Of a DNA stretch of 64,000 nucleotides, positions 56,854-64,000 are shown in pieces. The stretch comes from Paenibacillus mendelii (GTDB lineage: Bacteria > Bacillota > Bacilli > Paenibacillales > Paenibacillaceae), in assembly GCF_024498075.1 (NCBI RefSeq), contig NZ_JANHOF010000017.1:1-64000 (forward strand), in the 5' to 3' direction. Below the pieces are notes generated by a model, which was given only the letters and a program-made list of their open reading frames with translations, did no database searches and was not told the origin of the DNA. The translations under genes and the position numbers were made by a program. The stretch's first letter is position 1. Every line of letters begins with the position of its first letter.

Positions 56854-58143
56854 ATGACAAGACCGAACATCGTCGTCGTGTATTGCGACGATTTGGGATA
56901 CGGCGATTTGGGATGCTACGGGTCCGATGCGATTCGGACCCCCCATCTGGACGCGCTGGCGGCGGAGGGGGTTCGCTTCACGGACTGGTATTCCAATTCG
57001 CCGGTCTGCTCTCCGTCCCGTGCGTCGCTATTGACGGGGCTATATCCGGCGAAAGCAGGCGTGAGCCACATATTGGGCGGAAAGAGAGGAACCGGTGGGC
57101 TGAAGCAGGAAGCGAAGACGCTGGCCGAACGGCTCAAGGAATCCGGCTACAGCACGGCTCTCTACGGCAAGTGGCATCTCGGTTCAGCCGAAGATGCCAA
57201 ACCGAATGCACGTGGCTTCGACGATTACTTCGGCTTCCATGCCGGCTGCGTGGACTATTACTCGCATATCTTCTATTGGGGCATGCCGAATGTCAATCCT
57301 GCGCATGACCTGTGGAGCAATCGCGAGGAAGTGTGGCATGACGGCGAATATATGACGCATCTCATTACGGACAAATCAGTCGATTTCATCGAGAGAAGCA
57401 AGGAGCAGCCCTTCTTCCTGTATGCAGCTTACAACGCGCCGCATTATCCGATGCATGCGCCGGATAAATATATGAAGCGATATAGTCATCTGCCCCGTGA
57501 CCGCCAGCTGATGGCGGCGATGATCTCCGCCGTCGACGACGGCGTCGGCGATATCGTAGCAGCGCTGAAGCGAGCGGGGCAATATGAGAATACGATCATT
57601 TTCTTCTCCAGCGATAATGGGCCTTCTTCCGAATCCCGCAATTATCTCGATGGGACGGAAGACGTCTATTATGGAGGCAGTGCGGGCGTATTCCGCGGCC
57701 ATAAAGGAAGTTTGTTCGAAGGCGGCATCCGCGAGCCTGCTATACTGGTCTATCCCGCTGCTATAGCAGCGGGGCAGGTATGCGGAGAAGCGGGCATGAT
57801 GGCTGACATTGTGCCGACTGTCATGGAATTTGCCGGTCTGGCATCGCCATCTTCAGAGAAAATTGACGGGAGCAGCGTCGTCAAGATGGTGACGGAGGGG
57901 GCTTCAACGCCGCATCGTCAAATTTTCTGGGAGTATGGCAGTCAGCTTGCCGTACGTGAAGGAAAATGGAAGCTGGTTCTGGGCGGCAAGCTTGACTTCG
58001 ACCGCACGCAGCCAGACGATGTCCATCTCTCCGATCTGGAGGCGGACCCTGGCGAGCGGGTCAATCTGAAGGATGACCATCCGGACGTGGCCGCTCGTCT
58101 GGAACGCGACGTACGAGATTGGTATAAACAGCTGGGGCAATAA
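56854..58143 (+). CDS. Sulfatase (type I, Cys-type formylglycine), cytoplasmic
   Basis: A 429-residue type I sulfatase. It opens with RPNIVVVYCDDLGYGDLGCYG (Ca-binding Asp pair), has the maturation signature Cys52 in CSPSRASLLTG, then GKWHLG and IIFFSSDNGP. Cys52 must be oxidised to formylglycine. There is no signal peptide or TM segment, so it acts in the cytosol. The start at 56854 has AAAGGTG eight bases upstream; GTG 56845 overlaps it. It lies 19 bp after the binding-protein gene, so it belongs to the importer operon and should desulfate imported sugars. Confidence 0.92.
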   Translation: MTRPNIVVVYCDDLGYGDLGCYGSDAIRTPHLDALAAEGVRFTDWYSNSPVCSPSRASLLTGLYPAKAGVSHILGGKRGTGGLKQEAKTLAERLKESGYSTALYGKWHLGSAEDAKPNARGFDDYFGFHAGCVDYYSHIFYWGMPNVNPAHDLWSNREEVWHDGEYMTHLITDKSVDFIERSKEQPFFLYAAYNAPHYPMHAPDKYMKRYSHLPRDRQLMAAMISAVDDGVGDIVAALKRAGQYENTIIFFSSDNGPSSESRNYLDGTEDVYYGGSAGVFRGHKGSLFEGGIREPAILVYPAAIAAGQVCGEAGMMADIVPTVMEFAGLASPSSEKIDGSSVVKMVTEGASTPHRQIFWEYGSQLAVREGKWKLVLGGKLDFDRTQPDDVHLSDLEADPGERVNLKDDHPDVAARLERDVRDWYKQLGQ

Positions 58144-58157
58144 GCCGGAGTATAAAA

Positions 58158-58200
58158 GAGAAGAGAGGAGAGGAGAGGCGAGCATCCCTCTCTTCTTTAT
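58158..58200 (+). terminator. Hairpin between the sulfatase genes
   Basis: GAAGAGAGG faces CCCTCTCTTC across a purine-rich loop, then TTTA. Probably a partial terminator that lowers expression of the second sulfatase gene. Confidence 0.55.
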
Positions 58201-58226
58201 TTAAACGATATTAAGGAGGTATGGCC

Positions 58227-59735
58227 ATGTCGCCAAAGAATGAACAAGCGCCGCGCCGTCCGAACATTCTGTTCATTCAGACGGATCAGCAGCGGGTTGA
58301 TACGCTGCGCAGCTACGGTGGACAAGTCTGCCAGACACCGCATCTGAATGGCCTTGCGGAGGAAAGCGTCGTATTCGAGAACGCCTACACCAGCTGTCCG
58401 GTATGTACGCCGGCCAGGGCTTCGATGCAGACGGGCATGTACCCGTTCAAGCACGGGATGCAGACGAATGGCTACGGTATGGGCAGCATGGTGCAGGAGC
58501 TGCCGGATACGCCGCGGCTGCTTAGCAGACAGCTGGAGGAGCAAGCGTACAGCATTGGCTATACGGGCAAGTGGCATCTGGGCTTCGGGCCGGAGATGGG
58601 TAAGTACTTACGGGAGAATCTCGCCTATGTGCGGTTTCCGGATATTGCCGCCGGTATCAAATCCATGCCTACCGATGTCGGCTATGAAGGCGACGATTTC
58701 TCCGGCCACGGCGGCGGGGGGATGAATTACCCGCAATTCAAGCAATATTTGCAGGATAACGGATTGACCTGGCAGGAAGAGAATAAAGTGAGCGGTCACT
58801 TCGAATTTCATTACGCCTCCGAATTGACCTCGCCGATCGAGTCTACCGTTGAATACTACCTGACAGAGCGGGCGATCCACTATATCGATCAGTTTCGTCA
58901 GCGGGAGGAGCCTTTCTTCTTCTCCTTAAACTTCTGGGGACCGCACGAGCCTTACGTCGCGCCGACGCGCTTCCTCGACTTGTACCGCGATGCGGAGCTG
59001 GAGCCGTGGCCGAACTTCTACGATGACAACAAGGGAAAACCGTCCATTCATCAGATCAAAAAAGGGAATACGAAGGAATGGGCCGATTTCATTCCGTATA
59101 TTAAACATTATTATGCGGCTATGAGCAGCATCGATGAGCAGATCGGGCGGCTGCTGGCTTACTTGAAGCGGCATGATCTGTACGAGAATACCGTTATTAT
59201 CTTCACTGCCGACCATGGGGAATCGCTTGGCATTCACGGCGGCTTGTGTGACAAATCGTTCTTCATGTATGAAGAAACCTGCCGCATCCCGCTCATCGTC
59301 AAGCCTGCCGGCGATCGGGCGGAGCCGCGGACGGAGGCCAGCTTCGTCGGCACGTGCGATATCCATGCAACGATTCTCGATCTCGCAGGCGCAGGGTCGC
59401 CGCCGCGCGGAGCGGACGGCAGGTCGTTCGCCCCGATGCTGGCCGGAGAGACTGTGGCTGAATGGCCGGATTGCATCGTGACCGAAGGCGCTGGCCTTGA
59501 GGCTGCTATGTTTACCCAGCGTATGCTCCGCAAAGGTTCTTACAAGTATGTATTCAACTGCGGCGATCTGGACGAGCTCTATGATCTAGAGTTCGATCCT
59601 CATGAGCTGACGAATCTGATCGACCGTTCGGATTACAAGCAGACGCTTGCCGATCTGCGGCAGTCGCTCGCAGACTGGATGGTCCTCCACGAGGACAGCC
59701 TTCTCAAGCAGTTCAAGCGGATGCGGGTCGAGTAG
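58227..59735 (+). CDS. Sulfatase (type I, Cys-type formylglycine), cytoplasmic
   Basis: A 502-residue sulfatase distinct from its neighbour. RPNILFIQTDQQRVDTL begins the fold; the signature is Cys60 in CTPARASMQTGMYP; GYTGKWHLGFG and VIIFTADHGESLG follow. The C-terminal MLRKGSYKYVFNCGD resembles arylsulfatase/N-sulfoglucosamine-sulfohydrolase-type enzymes. There is no signal peptide. ATG 58227 is preferred to ATG 58221, which sits directly on AAGGAGGT. The substrate sulfate position probably differs from that of the first sulfatase. Confidence 0.91.
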   Translation: MSPKNEQAPRRPNILFIQTDQQRVDTLRSYGGQVCQTPHLNGLAEESVVFENAYTSCPVCTPARASMQTGMYPFKHGMQTNGYGMGSMVQELPDTPRLLSRQLEEQAYSIGYTGKWHLGFGPEMGKYLRENLAYVRFPDIAAGIKSMPTDVGYEGDDFSGHGGGGMNYPQFKQYLQDNGLTWQEENKVSGHFEFHYASELTSPIESTVEYYLTERAIHYIDQFRQREEPFFFSLNFWGPHEPYVAPTRFLDLYRDAELEPWPNFYDDNKGKPSIHQIKKGNTKEWADFIPYIKHYYAAMSSIDEQIGRLLAYLKRHDLYENTVIIFTADHGESLGIHGGLCDKSFFMYEETCRIPLIVKPAGDRAEPRTEASFVGTCDIHATILDLAGAGSPPRGADGRSFAPMLAGETVAEWPDCIVTEGAGLEAAMFTQRMLRKGSYKYVFNCGDLDELYDLEFDPHELTNLIDRSDYKQTLADLRQSLADWMVLHEDSLLKQFKRMRVE

Positions 59736-59764
59736 CCAAGTCCAAAGGGGTAGGATCCAATGTC

Positions 59765-59801
59765 ATGGTGGTGCAGGGAATGTCCTGTACCGCCATTTTT
59801 T
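59765..59801 (+). terminator. Terminator of the sulfatase operon
   Basis: ATGGTGGTGCAGGGA pairs with TCCTGTACCGCCAT (G-U pairs allowed), followed by TTTTTT. It also shows that an upstream start for the next gene at 59760 is wrong. Confidence 0.88.
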
Positions 59802-59990
59802 GATTCCTCTTCCTTCATCGATCAAGAAAAGAAGGAGATACTCCCCATAACCATGATCGATAGAACAAGGTTCACTCCATTGTGCTATGCGCTGCACATA
59901 ACGCCAGATCATGAATCATATAAGAGAGGGTTGGCAGTCTCGAGTAGAAGCCTTACCATAGGGAATACAAGGATCGGGGAGGGAAAGCGT

Positions 59991-60488
59991 ATGACGTTGT
60001 ATTTTCGGGACAACTTTTTTAGCTCCGGCATGACGGAGATTATGAACGATAGCGGTGAGACTGTGGGCGAGCTGGATTTGAAGAGCTCATTCAGCGCATC
60101 GCTGGATGTTTGCGATTTGACCGGCCGGACGTTGTGCTCGGGGAAGTTCCCGTTCTTCTCAGGCAGATGGGAAGTCACGGACGAAGACGATCGCTTGTTG
60201 GGGGAGCTGCGCTCCCGAATGAGCTTCTTTTCTCAGCGGTACGAATATGATGCGGGCGGACGGGGCCTCTACGAAATCAATTCGCCCGCCTTCACCCAGG
60301 ATTACTTCATTCAACGCGAGAACGAAGGTGAAACGGTAGCGACCTTCGAGCGAACGAGCGGTTGGCTGCACTCGGGTGCGTACAGCTTGGAGAACTATTC
60401 GACGGAATTGAGCGACTATGAATTGGTGGTGGTCGTGCTGGGCGTGCATGCGATTCGGAAGCGGAGATCGAACGCTGCTGCGACCTAG
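59991..60488 (+). CDS. LURP-one-related (YxjI/tubby-like) protein
   Basis: A 165-residue soluble beta-rich protein. LYFRDNFFSSG, then repeated short beta strands (GELDLKSSFSASLDVCDL, GKFPFFSGRWEV) and a C-terminal hydrophobic helix (YELVVVVLGVHAI) fit the LURP-one/tubby C-terminal-like fold of B. subtilis YxjI. Function is unknown; relatives bind phosphoinositides or membranes. The start at 59991 has GGGGAGGG upstream; longer in-frame starts would cross the terminator at 59765. Confidence 0.72.
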   Translation: MTLYFRDNFFSSGMTEIMNDSGETVGELDLKSSFSASLDVCDLTGRTLCSGKFPFFSGRWEVTDEDDRLLGELRSRMSFFSQRYEYDAGGRGLYEINSPAFTQDYFIQRENEGETVATFERTSGWLHSGAYSLENYSTELSDYELVVVVLGVHAIRKRRSNAAAT

Positions 60489-60669
60489 CTTCGCGAAATT
60501 CAAGTGCCCGATCATTTGTAGACCGTATTGGCATTCATTCAGGAAAATAGTTCTACCTTTGTGCGGGTTTGGGTCTTATTGTCTACATTTTCGGGATAAT
60601 ATCCCCTGTCACACCTCTGCAAGAATTGGTTAATATAAGAAAGAATACAAATCTTGGGAGGACGAGTAA

Positions 60670-61605
60670 TTGAAGAAGTGGACAGCAGGACTATTAACAG
60701 CAATCATGGTACTAGGAATTACAGCAGCATGCGGCTCGAAGGAGCCGGTCGACTCGAATGCCGGCAGCGGCAACAAAGGCGGCAACGCTGAGCAGACGAC
60801 GGGCGCTGGCGGTAACGCCGGATCGACGGGCGCCGGCAATTCGAATAAGGAGACGGGCTCGCTCCCGACGGTAGAGGAACTCATTGAGAAATCGACAGAT
60901 GCAAGCATAGCGTTAAAGAGCTTCTCCATGGATGCCAAAGTGAATCAGAACATGACGATGTCGCAGGGCGACCAGAAGCAAGAGCAGAAGGTCGACATGA
61001 ATATGAAGACGGATGTCATCAAAGAGCCGATGCAAATTTACCAAGAGATCCAGATGGAAATGCCGCCGCAAGGCAGTCAGACCATCAAGCAGTACATTAT
61101 GGAAGACGGCATCTACTCGGAAATGAACGGAAGCTGGATGAAGCTGCCTAATGAAATGAAGGATCAGATGATGGCCAGCATGCAAAGCTCCTTGAAGCCG
61201 GAAAGTCAGATGGAGCAGTTCAAGACGATCGCCAAAGATACGAAAGTCACAGAAGAGGGCGGCGATTACGTGATGACGGCCGAGCTGTCTGGGGATAACG
61301 TGAAGGAGATGGCCAAATCCCTGATGAGTCAAGCCGGCGGTGCGAATGAGCAAGCAGCAGCTATGCTGGATAACATGAACATCAAGAGCATCAAAATCTC
61401 GTATGGCGTCAACAAAGACACGTACCTGCCCACCAAGTCCGATGTGAACATGACGATGGATATGAATCAAGAGGGCCAGAGCATCACGCTCGAGATGGTC
61501 ATGACCAGCACGATCTCCAAGCACAACGAGGTCGGCGAAATCAAGGTGCCGCAAGAAGCGCTGAATGCACCAAGCACTCCAACCGATTCAAGCCCTGCTC
61601 CATAA
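60670..61605 (+). CDS. Lipoprotein (DUF6612-like)
   Basis: A 311-residue lipoprotein. It starts with TTG, with TTGGGAGGA upstream. The signal ends in GITAAC, the Cys being lipidated, then comes a Gly/Asn-rich linker. A beta-rich domain follows with many Met, Gln and Lys residues (MKTDVIKEPMQIYQEIQMEM, YIMEDGIYSEMNGSWMKLP), like the LolA-type DUF6612 lipoproteins. Its role at the membrane surface is unknown. Monocistronic, with a strong terminator. Confidence 0.8.
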   Translation: MKKWTAGLLTAIMVLGITAACGSKEPVDSNAGSGNKGGNAEQTTGAGGNAGSTGAGNSNKETGSLPTVEELIEKSTDASIALKSFSMDAKVNQNMTMSQGDQKQEQKVDMNMKTDVIKEPMQIYQEIQMEMPPQGSQTIKQYIMEDGIYSEMNGSWMKLPNEMKDQMMASMQSSLKPESQMEQFKTIAKDTKVTEEGGDYVMTAELSGDNVKEMAKSLMSQAGGANEQAAAMLDNMNIKSIKISYGVNKDTYLPTKSDVNMTMDMNQEGQSITLEMVMTSTISKHNEVGEIKVPQEALNAPSTPTDSSPAP

Positions 61606-61614
61606 GACCGATGA

Positions 61615-61639
61615 AAAAACCGAATCCAACAGCGGATTC
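61615..61639 (+). terminator. Terminator of the lipoprotein gene
   Basis: AACCGAATCC pairs with GGATTCGGTT across AACAGC. The T run follows on the plus strand and an A run precedes, so it may work for both strands. Confidence 0.9.
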
Positions 61640-61710
61640 GGTTTTTTTTGCGGGATAATCGTATTGCCCTCCCCGCCAAAGTGGAGGCGTCTGCAGCTTG
61701 TAATTGTGAC

Positions 61711-62247
61711 CTATACGATTGAACGCAAATCGACTGACAATTGACGAACCGGTTGTTTCGCTTGGCTGTGGAGCTGATATAAGAATGAAGGGCGGGGTTG
61801 ATCGGTTATCAGCTTGTCGATGGCCCCAAGATTATGCAATTCATCCAATCGCATAGACAACGTGCGCGGCGTAACCCGCTGCAGGGCATTCCGAATTTCC
61901 TGAAACCGTTCATGCTCAAAGTTAAGCGCAAGCAGAACCGACAGGTTCCACGCTTTGGATGATAGACGGCCATAGCCGAGGCCGCGTTCCGCAATTTGAA
62001 TGGTGGATGCTGCTTCTCGATAAAGCAGTCCCTTCTCGGTCAATACATACTCAGGCAGAGCAGGGTGGCGGCGTTCATGCGGCGATAAATGTTTGAGCAG
62101 GCCGTTCTCTTCCATTCGTTTCAAATTATCGCTTAGCCGTGCAGGCGTTATTTCGAGATGGTGCTGCATAGGTGTAAAGCGTCCTCTGCAGCTATCCAGC
62201 GCCAGCAGCACGGGGACGGTCCATTGGCCGGACAGCTCCTGCGACAA
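61711..62247 (-). CDS. HxlR/DUF24-type regulator with two winged-helix repeats
   Basis: A 178-residue DNA-binding protein. Two HxlR-like winged helices follow each other: GQWTVPVLLALDSCRGRFTP with ITPARLSDNLKRMEENGLL (~5-85), and AWNLSVLLALNFEHERFQEI with VTPRTLSMRLDELHNLGAI (~95-175). Family members have one such domain and act as dimers, so this is a built-in tandem. It starts with TTG at 62247, with GAGGAA upstream. It lies 23 bp after the VOC gene in the same transcript and probably controls the operator at 62651-62689. Confidence 0.78.
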   Translation of the reverse strand: MSQELSGQWTVPVLLALDSCRGRFTPMQHHLEITPARLSDNLKRMEENGLLKHLSPHERRHPALPEYVLTEKGLLYREAASTIQIAERGLGYGRLSSKAWNLSVLLALNFEHERFQEIRNALQRVTPRTLSMRLDELHNLGAIDKLITDQPRPSFLYQLHSQAKQPVRQLSVDLRSIV

Positions 62248-62270
62248 TTGAAGAATCCGTTCCTCTGAAC

Positions 62271-62633
62271 TCAGAGCGGACTCAATACCTCGGACAACAT
62301 GAGGCTATGTCCGTCTGGATCGATAAAAGTAGCTAATTTGGCCATGCCCGGGACCGTCTCGGTTTCGCCAATGAAGGTAACGCCCTTGTGCTCGAGCACT
62401 CTCCTGGATTCCTCGATGTCGTATACCTCGAAAACGGTGGAAGAAGTGGAAGCGATAACCTCGTTAGCTTCAGAAAATCCGATCACGCAGTCCTGCGTAC
62501 TCGTATTCATCATCGCCATCCCTGATGCAGGGTCGTGAAACAACGGTTCAAATCCAAGCTTCTCTTTGTAAAAGTCAATTGTAGCTTCCATACTTTTCAC
62601 GTTATACCATACTGTGACGCCTGGTCTAAACAT
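62271..62633 (-). CDS. VOC-superfamily (glyoxalase-like) protein
   Basis: A 120-residue vicinal-oxygen-chelate fold protein: VTVWYNVKSMEATIDFYKEK and LGFEPLFHDP, then a second beta-alpha-beta unit ending in MAKLATFIDPDGHSLMLSE. It may bind a small molecule or act as a dioxygenase/glyoxalase or drug-binding protein. GGAGGTG precedes the ATG. First gene of an operon with an HxlR-type regulator. Confidence 0.85.
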   Translation of the reverse strand: MFRPGVTVWYNVKSMEATIDFYKEKLGFEPLFHDPASGMAMMNTSTQDCVIGFSEANEVIASTSSTVFEVYDIEESRRVLEHKGVTFIGETETVPGMAKLATFIDPDGHSLMLSEVLSPL

Positions 62634-62650
62634 AAGTCACCTCCGGGGTT

Positions 62651-62689
62651 TACTACCGATAGTATACTGCATATAAAATCGATAGTAAA
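62651..62689 (-). promoter_or_regulatory. Promoter and operator of the VOC-HxlR operon
   Basis: On the minus strand TTTACT (62689-62684), a 17-bp spacer and TATACT (62666-62661) form a good SigA promoter. TACTA-CCGA-TAGTA (62651-62664) covers the -10, and a second GATAGTA (62681-62687) covers the -35, 23 bp apart. This suggests repression by the HxlR-type protein. Confidence 0.65.
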
Positions 62690-62803
62690 GGAAAGTTTTA
62701 CATTCGACGATAGACATATCGACGTCTAAGGAAGGAATATTCTTCCCTCAGCCGAATTAGTAGTCTATAGGTAAATAGAACTAGACGACTAAGGAGCATC
62801 AGC

Positions 62804-63754
62804 ATGATCGACAAAGTGATCCGTATTTTCAACATGATTAACGCCATTCAAGCGAACCCGGGGATATCGGCCGCTGACCTTGCGCTGAAGTGCAATGTGA
62901 CCATTCGAACGATCTATAGGGATATGGACATTCTGAGCCTGATCGCACCCGTGACCAATGAAGGCCGAGGAACGGGCTACCGCTTTATCGGCAAATTCTT
63001 CCTCTATCCGCTTAATTTCTCCGAGCAGGAAGCGCTCGTCTTCTCGCTGCTGCCATCGGTTCTGGATAAGGACAAGCTGCCTCCGGGCTTCGACACGGCC
63101 TATGACAAGGTGCTGGCTACGCATCTGAAGGAGAAAGCGAAGCAGAACAGTATCATCGAGAACATCACCGATATCATTCAGATGGGAACGCCGGCGTACC
63201 GCAAAGAAAGCCCGAATTTCCTGCAGCCGATCATTCAAGCGATACTGGACCAGCATTCGATTGACACGGTGTATCACACGCAATCCAGGGATGAAACGAC
63301 GCAGCGGAGAGTCGATCCGTATTACCTTGTACCCCGCGATCAACGGTTCTATCTCATTGGCTACTGCCATTCGGCACAAGCCATACGCACCTTCCGGATT
63401 AGCCGGTTTCAGCATGTGGCCATTACGAGCGACGCCTTCGACAAGGGTGATTTCAATATTAAGCAGTATTTGAAGAACACGTGGTCCATCGACCGCGGCG
63501 ACAAGAATGTGACGTTCAAGGTGCGATTCAGTCCCGAAGCCGCGCGTTACATCAAGGAAGAGGAGCTGTTCGTTCATCCCCGGATGAAGGACCAGAAGGA
63601 TGGCAGCCTACTGTTTGAGGTCACCGTCAACAACGAGAAGGAGTTCGTCCAGTGGATTCTCAGGTATGGCCCGAATGCGGAAATCTTGGAGCCCAAGTCA
63701 GTAAGAGAAGGCTTGAAGCAGCAGCTTAGTCAGTGGATGGAGCTGTATCAGTAG
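62804..63754 (+). CDS. YafY-type WYL-domain transcriptional regulator
   Basis: A 316-residue regulator. The N-terminal HTH_11/DeoR-like domain (1-60) has ISAADLALKCNVTIRTIYRDMDIL. A WYL ligand-binding domain follows (~130-215; RRVDPYYLVPRDQRFYLIGY, FRISRF), then the WCX C-terminal domain. AAGGAGC precedes the ATG at a good distance. Its target is unknown; an imperfect palindrome (GGAAGGAATATTCTTCC, 62730-62746) in its upstream region may be its own operator. Its 3' end overlaps the convergent gene by 29 bp. Confidence 0.88.
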   Translation: MIDKVIRIFNMINAIQANPGISAADLALKCNVTIRTIYRDMDILSLIAPVTNEGRGTGYRFIGKFFLYPLNFSEQEALVFSLLPSVLDKDKLPPGFDTAYDKVLATHLKEKAKQNSIIENITDIIQMGTPAYRKESPNFLQPIIQAILDQHSIDTVYHTQSRDETTQRRVDPYYLVPRDQRFYLIGYCHSAQAIRTFRISRFQHVAITSDAFDKGDFNIKQYLKNTWSIDRGDKNVTFKVRFSPEAARYIKEEELFVHPRMKDQKDGSLLFEVTVNNEKEFVQWILRYGPNAEILEPKSVREGLKQQLSQWMELYQ

Positions 63755-64000
63755 AAACTCCCGGTATCGAGTCGAGTTCCTCCAGTTCTTTCTGCAAACT
63801 GTCATGGGTATCGGCTCTTTCCTGTTCCGTCTGGCTATCGAATGCAAGCTGCTCGATCCATTCCCATAGATCCTCCAATTTTCGCCGGATTTGATAGAAC
63901 AGCAGTGCGTTTGGATTGATGACATAATCGGGATGGGATTTGCGATAAATAGTCATAAATTCATCGAAATAGGGCTTGTCTGTCAGAAACATGAGATCAG
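63726..64000 (-). CDS. 3' part of an incomplete gene, possibly a phosphotransferase
   Basis: The frame runs to the window edge without an upstream stop. The visible 88 residues (PYFDEFMTIYRKSHPDYVINP, then an IRRKLEDLWEWIEQL helix and an acidic tail) look like the C-terminal helices of an aminoglycoside-phosphotransferase/kinase-like protein, but I cannot confirm this without the N-terminal catalytic part. An ATG at 63992 is probably internal. Convergent with the WYL regulator gene. Confidence 0.5.
   Translation of the reverse strand, partial: DLMFLTDKPYFDEFMTIYRKSHPDYVINPNALLFYQIRRKLEDLWEWIEQLAFDSQTEQERADTHDSLQKELEELDSIPGVSTDTAPSTD

Noticed and set aside
59760-59990. N-terminal extension of the LURP-one-like gene
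   Set aside because: It overlaps the terminator at 59765-59801; the ATG at 59991 has GGGGAGGG.
1-64000. CRISPR arrays, insertion sequences or prophage genes
   Set aside because: I saw no regularly spaced repeats, transposase or phage structural genes on either strand.

Overview
The window looks like a chromosomal segment of a Paenibacillus-type member of the Bacillota. The pointers are strong GGAGG ribosome sites with many GTG/TTG starts, an SLH-domain surface protein, a HutP-controlled hut operon, LplABC-type sugar importers beside an AraC regulator with an extracytoplasmic sensor, a CIRCE operator and a cre box. Genus is an inference; no rRNA or species marker is present.

Layout: tRNAs Gly(GCC, 5' end cut off)-Arg(ACG)-Pro(TGG)-Gly(TCC) (1-317); a small oxidase-like membrane protein behind four 11-bp GTTCA repeats (492-968); htpG behind a perfect CIRCE (1107-3172); a giant SLH-anchored glycosidase-like protein (3516-8459); small hypotheticals; a transporter-HEAT-double-cNMP fusion protein (10082-13663); a thioesterase and a DUF2804 protein; a MocR regulator-Ddl-aminotransferase operon (15497-19068); a methyltransferase; the hut operon hutP-hutH-hutU-hutG-hutI (20274-26605); hisJ; and a radical SAM protein (28301-29176). 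The 0.8 kb after that holds hairpins and one doubtful ORF.

29990-37523 is a tight five-gene exopolysaccharide operon: tandem-deacetylase lipoprotein, nucleotide-sugar dehydrogenase, PilZ-like/processive GT2 synthase, deacetylase-like/LamG-like protein and GH18. On the opposite strand at 37658-38985 lies what I consider the most exciting object in the window: a 55-residue peptide gene (38818-38985) whose C-terminal half holds two TTxxxxEE repeats, followed by a RimK-like ATP-grasp enzyme. This is the layout of a plesiocin-type (group 2) graspetide, an ester-cross-linked ribosomal peptide. A divergent M20 peptidase gene follows.

The 41044-44696 region holds a hybrid sensor kinase that stops inside its receiver domain, then the orphaned tail of a second kinase in the same frame (a deletion scar), then a REC-SARP-type response regulator. 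speD follows. 45802-59735 is a glycan-use locus: two AraC-type regulators, a secreted multidomain glycosidase with a cre box, an ABC sugar importer preceded by two 19-bp direct repeats, and two sulfatases without signal peptides. The implied scheme is outside cleavage of a sulfated glycan, import, and desulfation in the cytoplasm. The end holds a LURP-one/YxjI-like protein, a lipoprotein, a VOC-HxlR operon with a promoter-overlapping operator, a WYL regulator and the 3' part of an incomplete gene.
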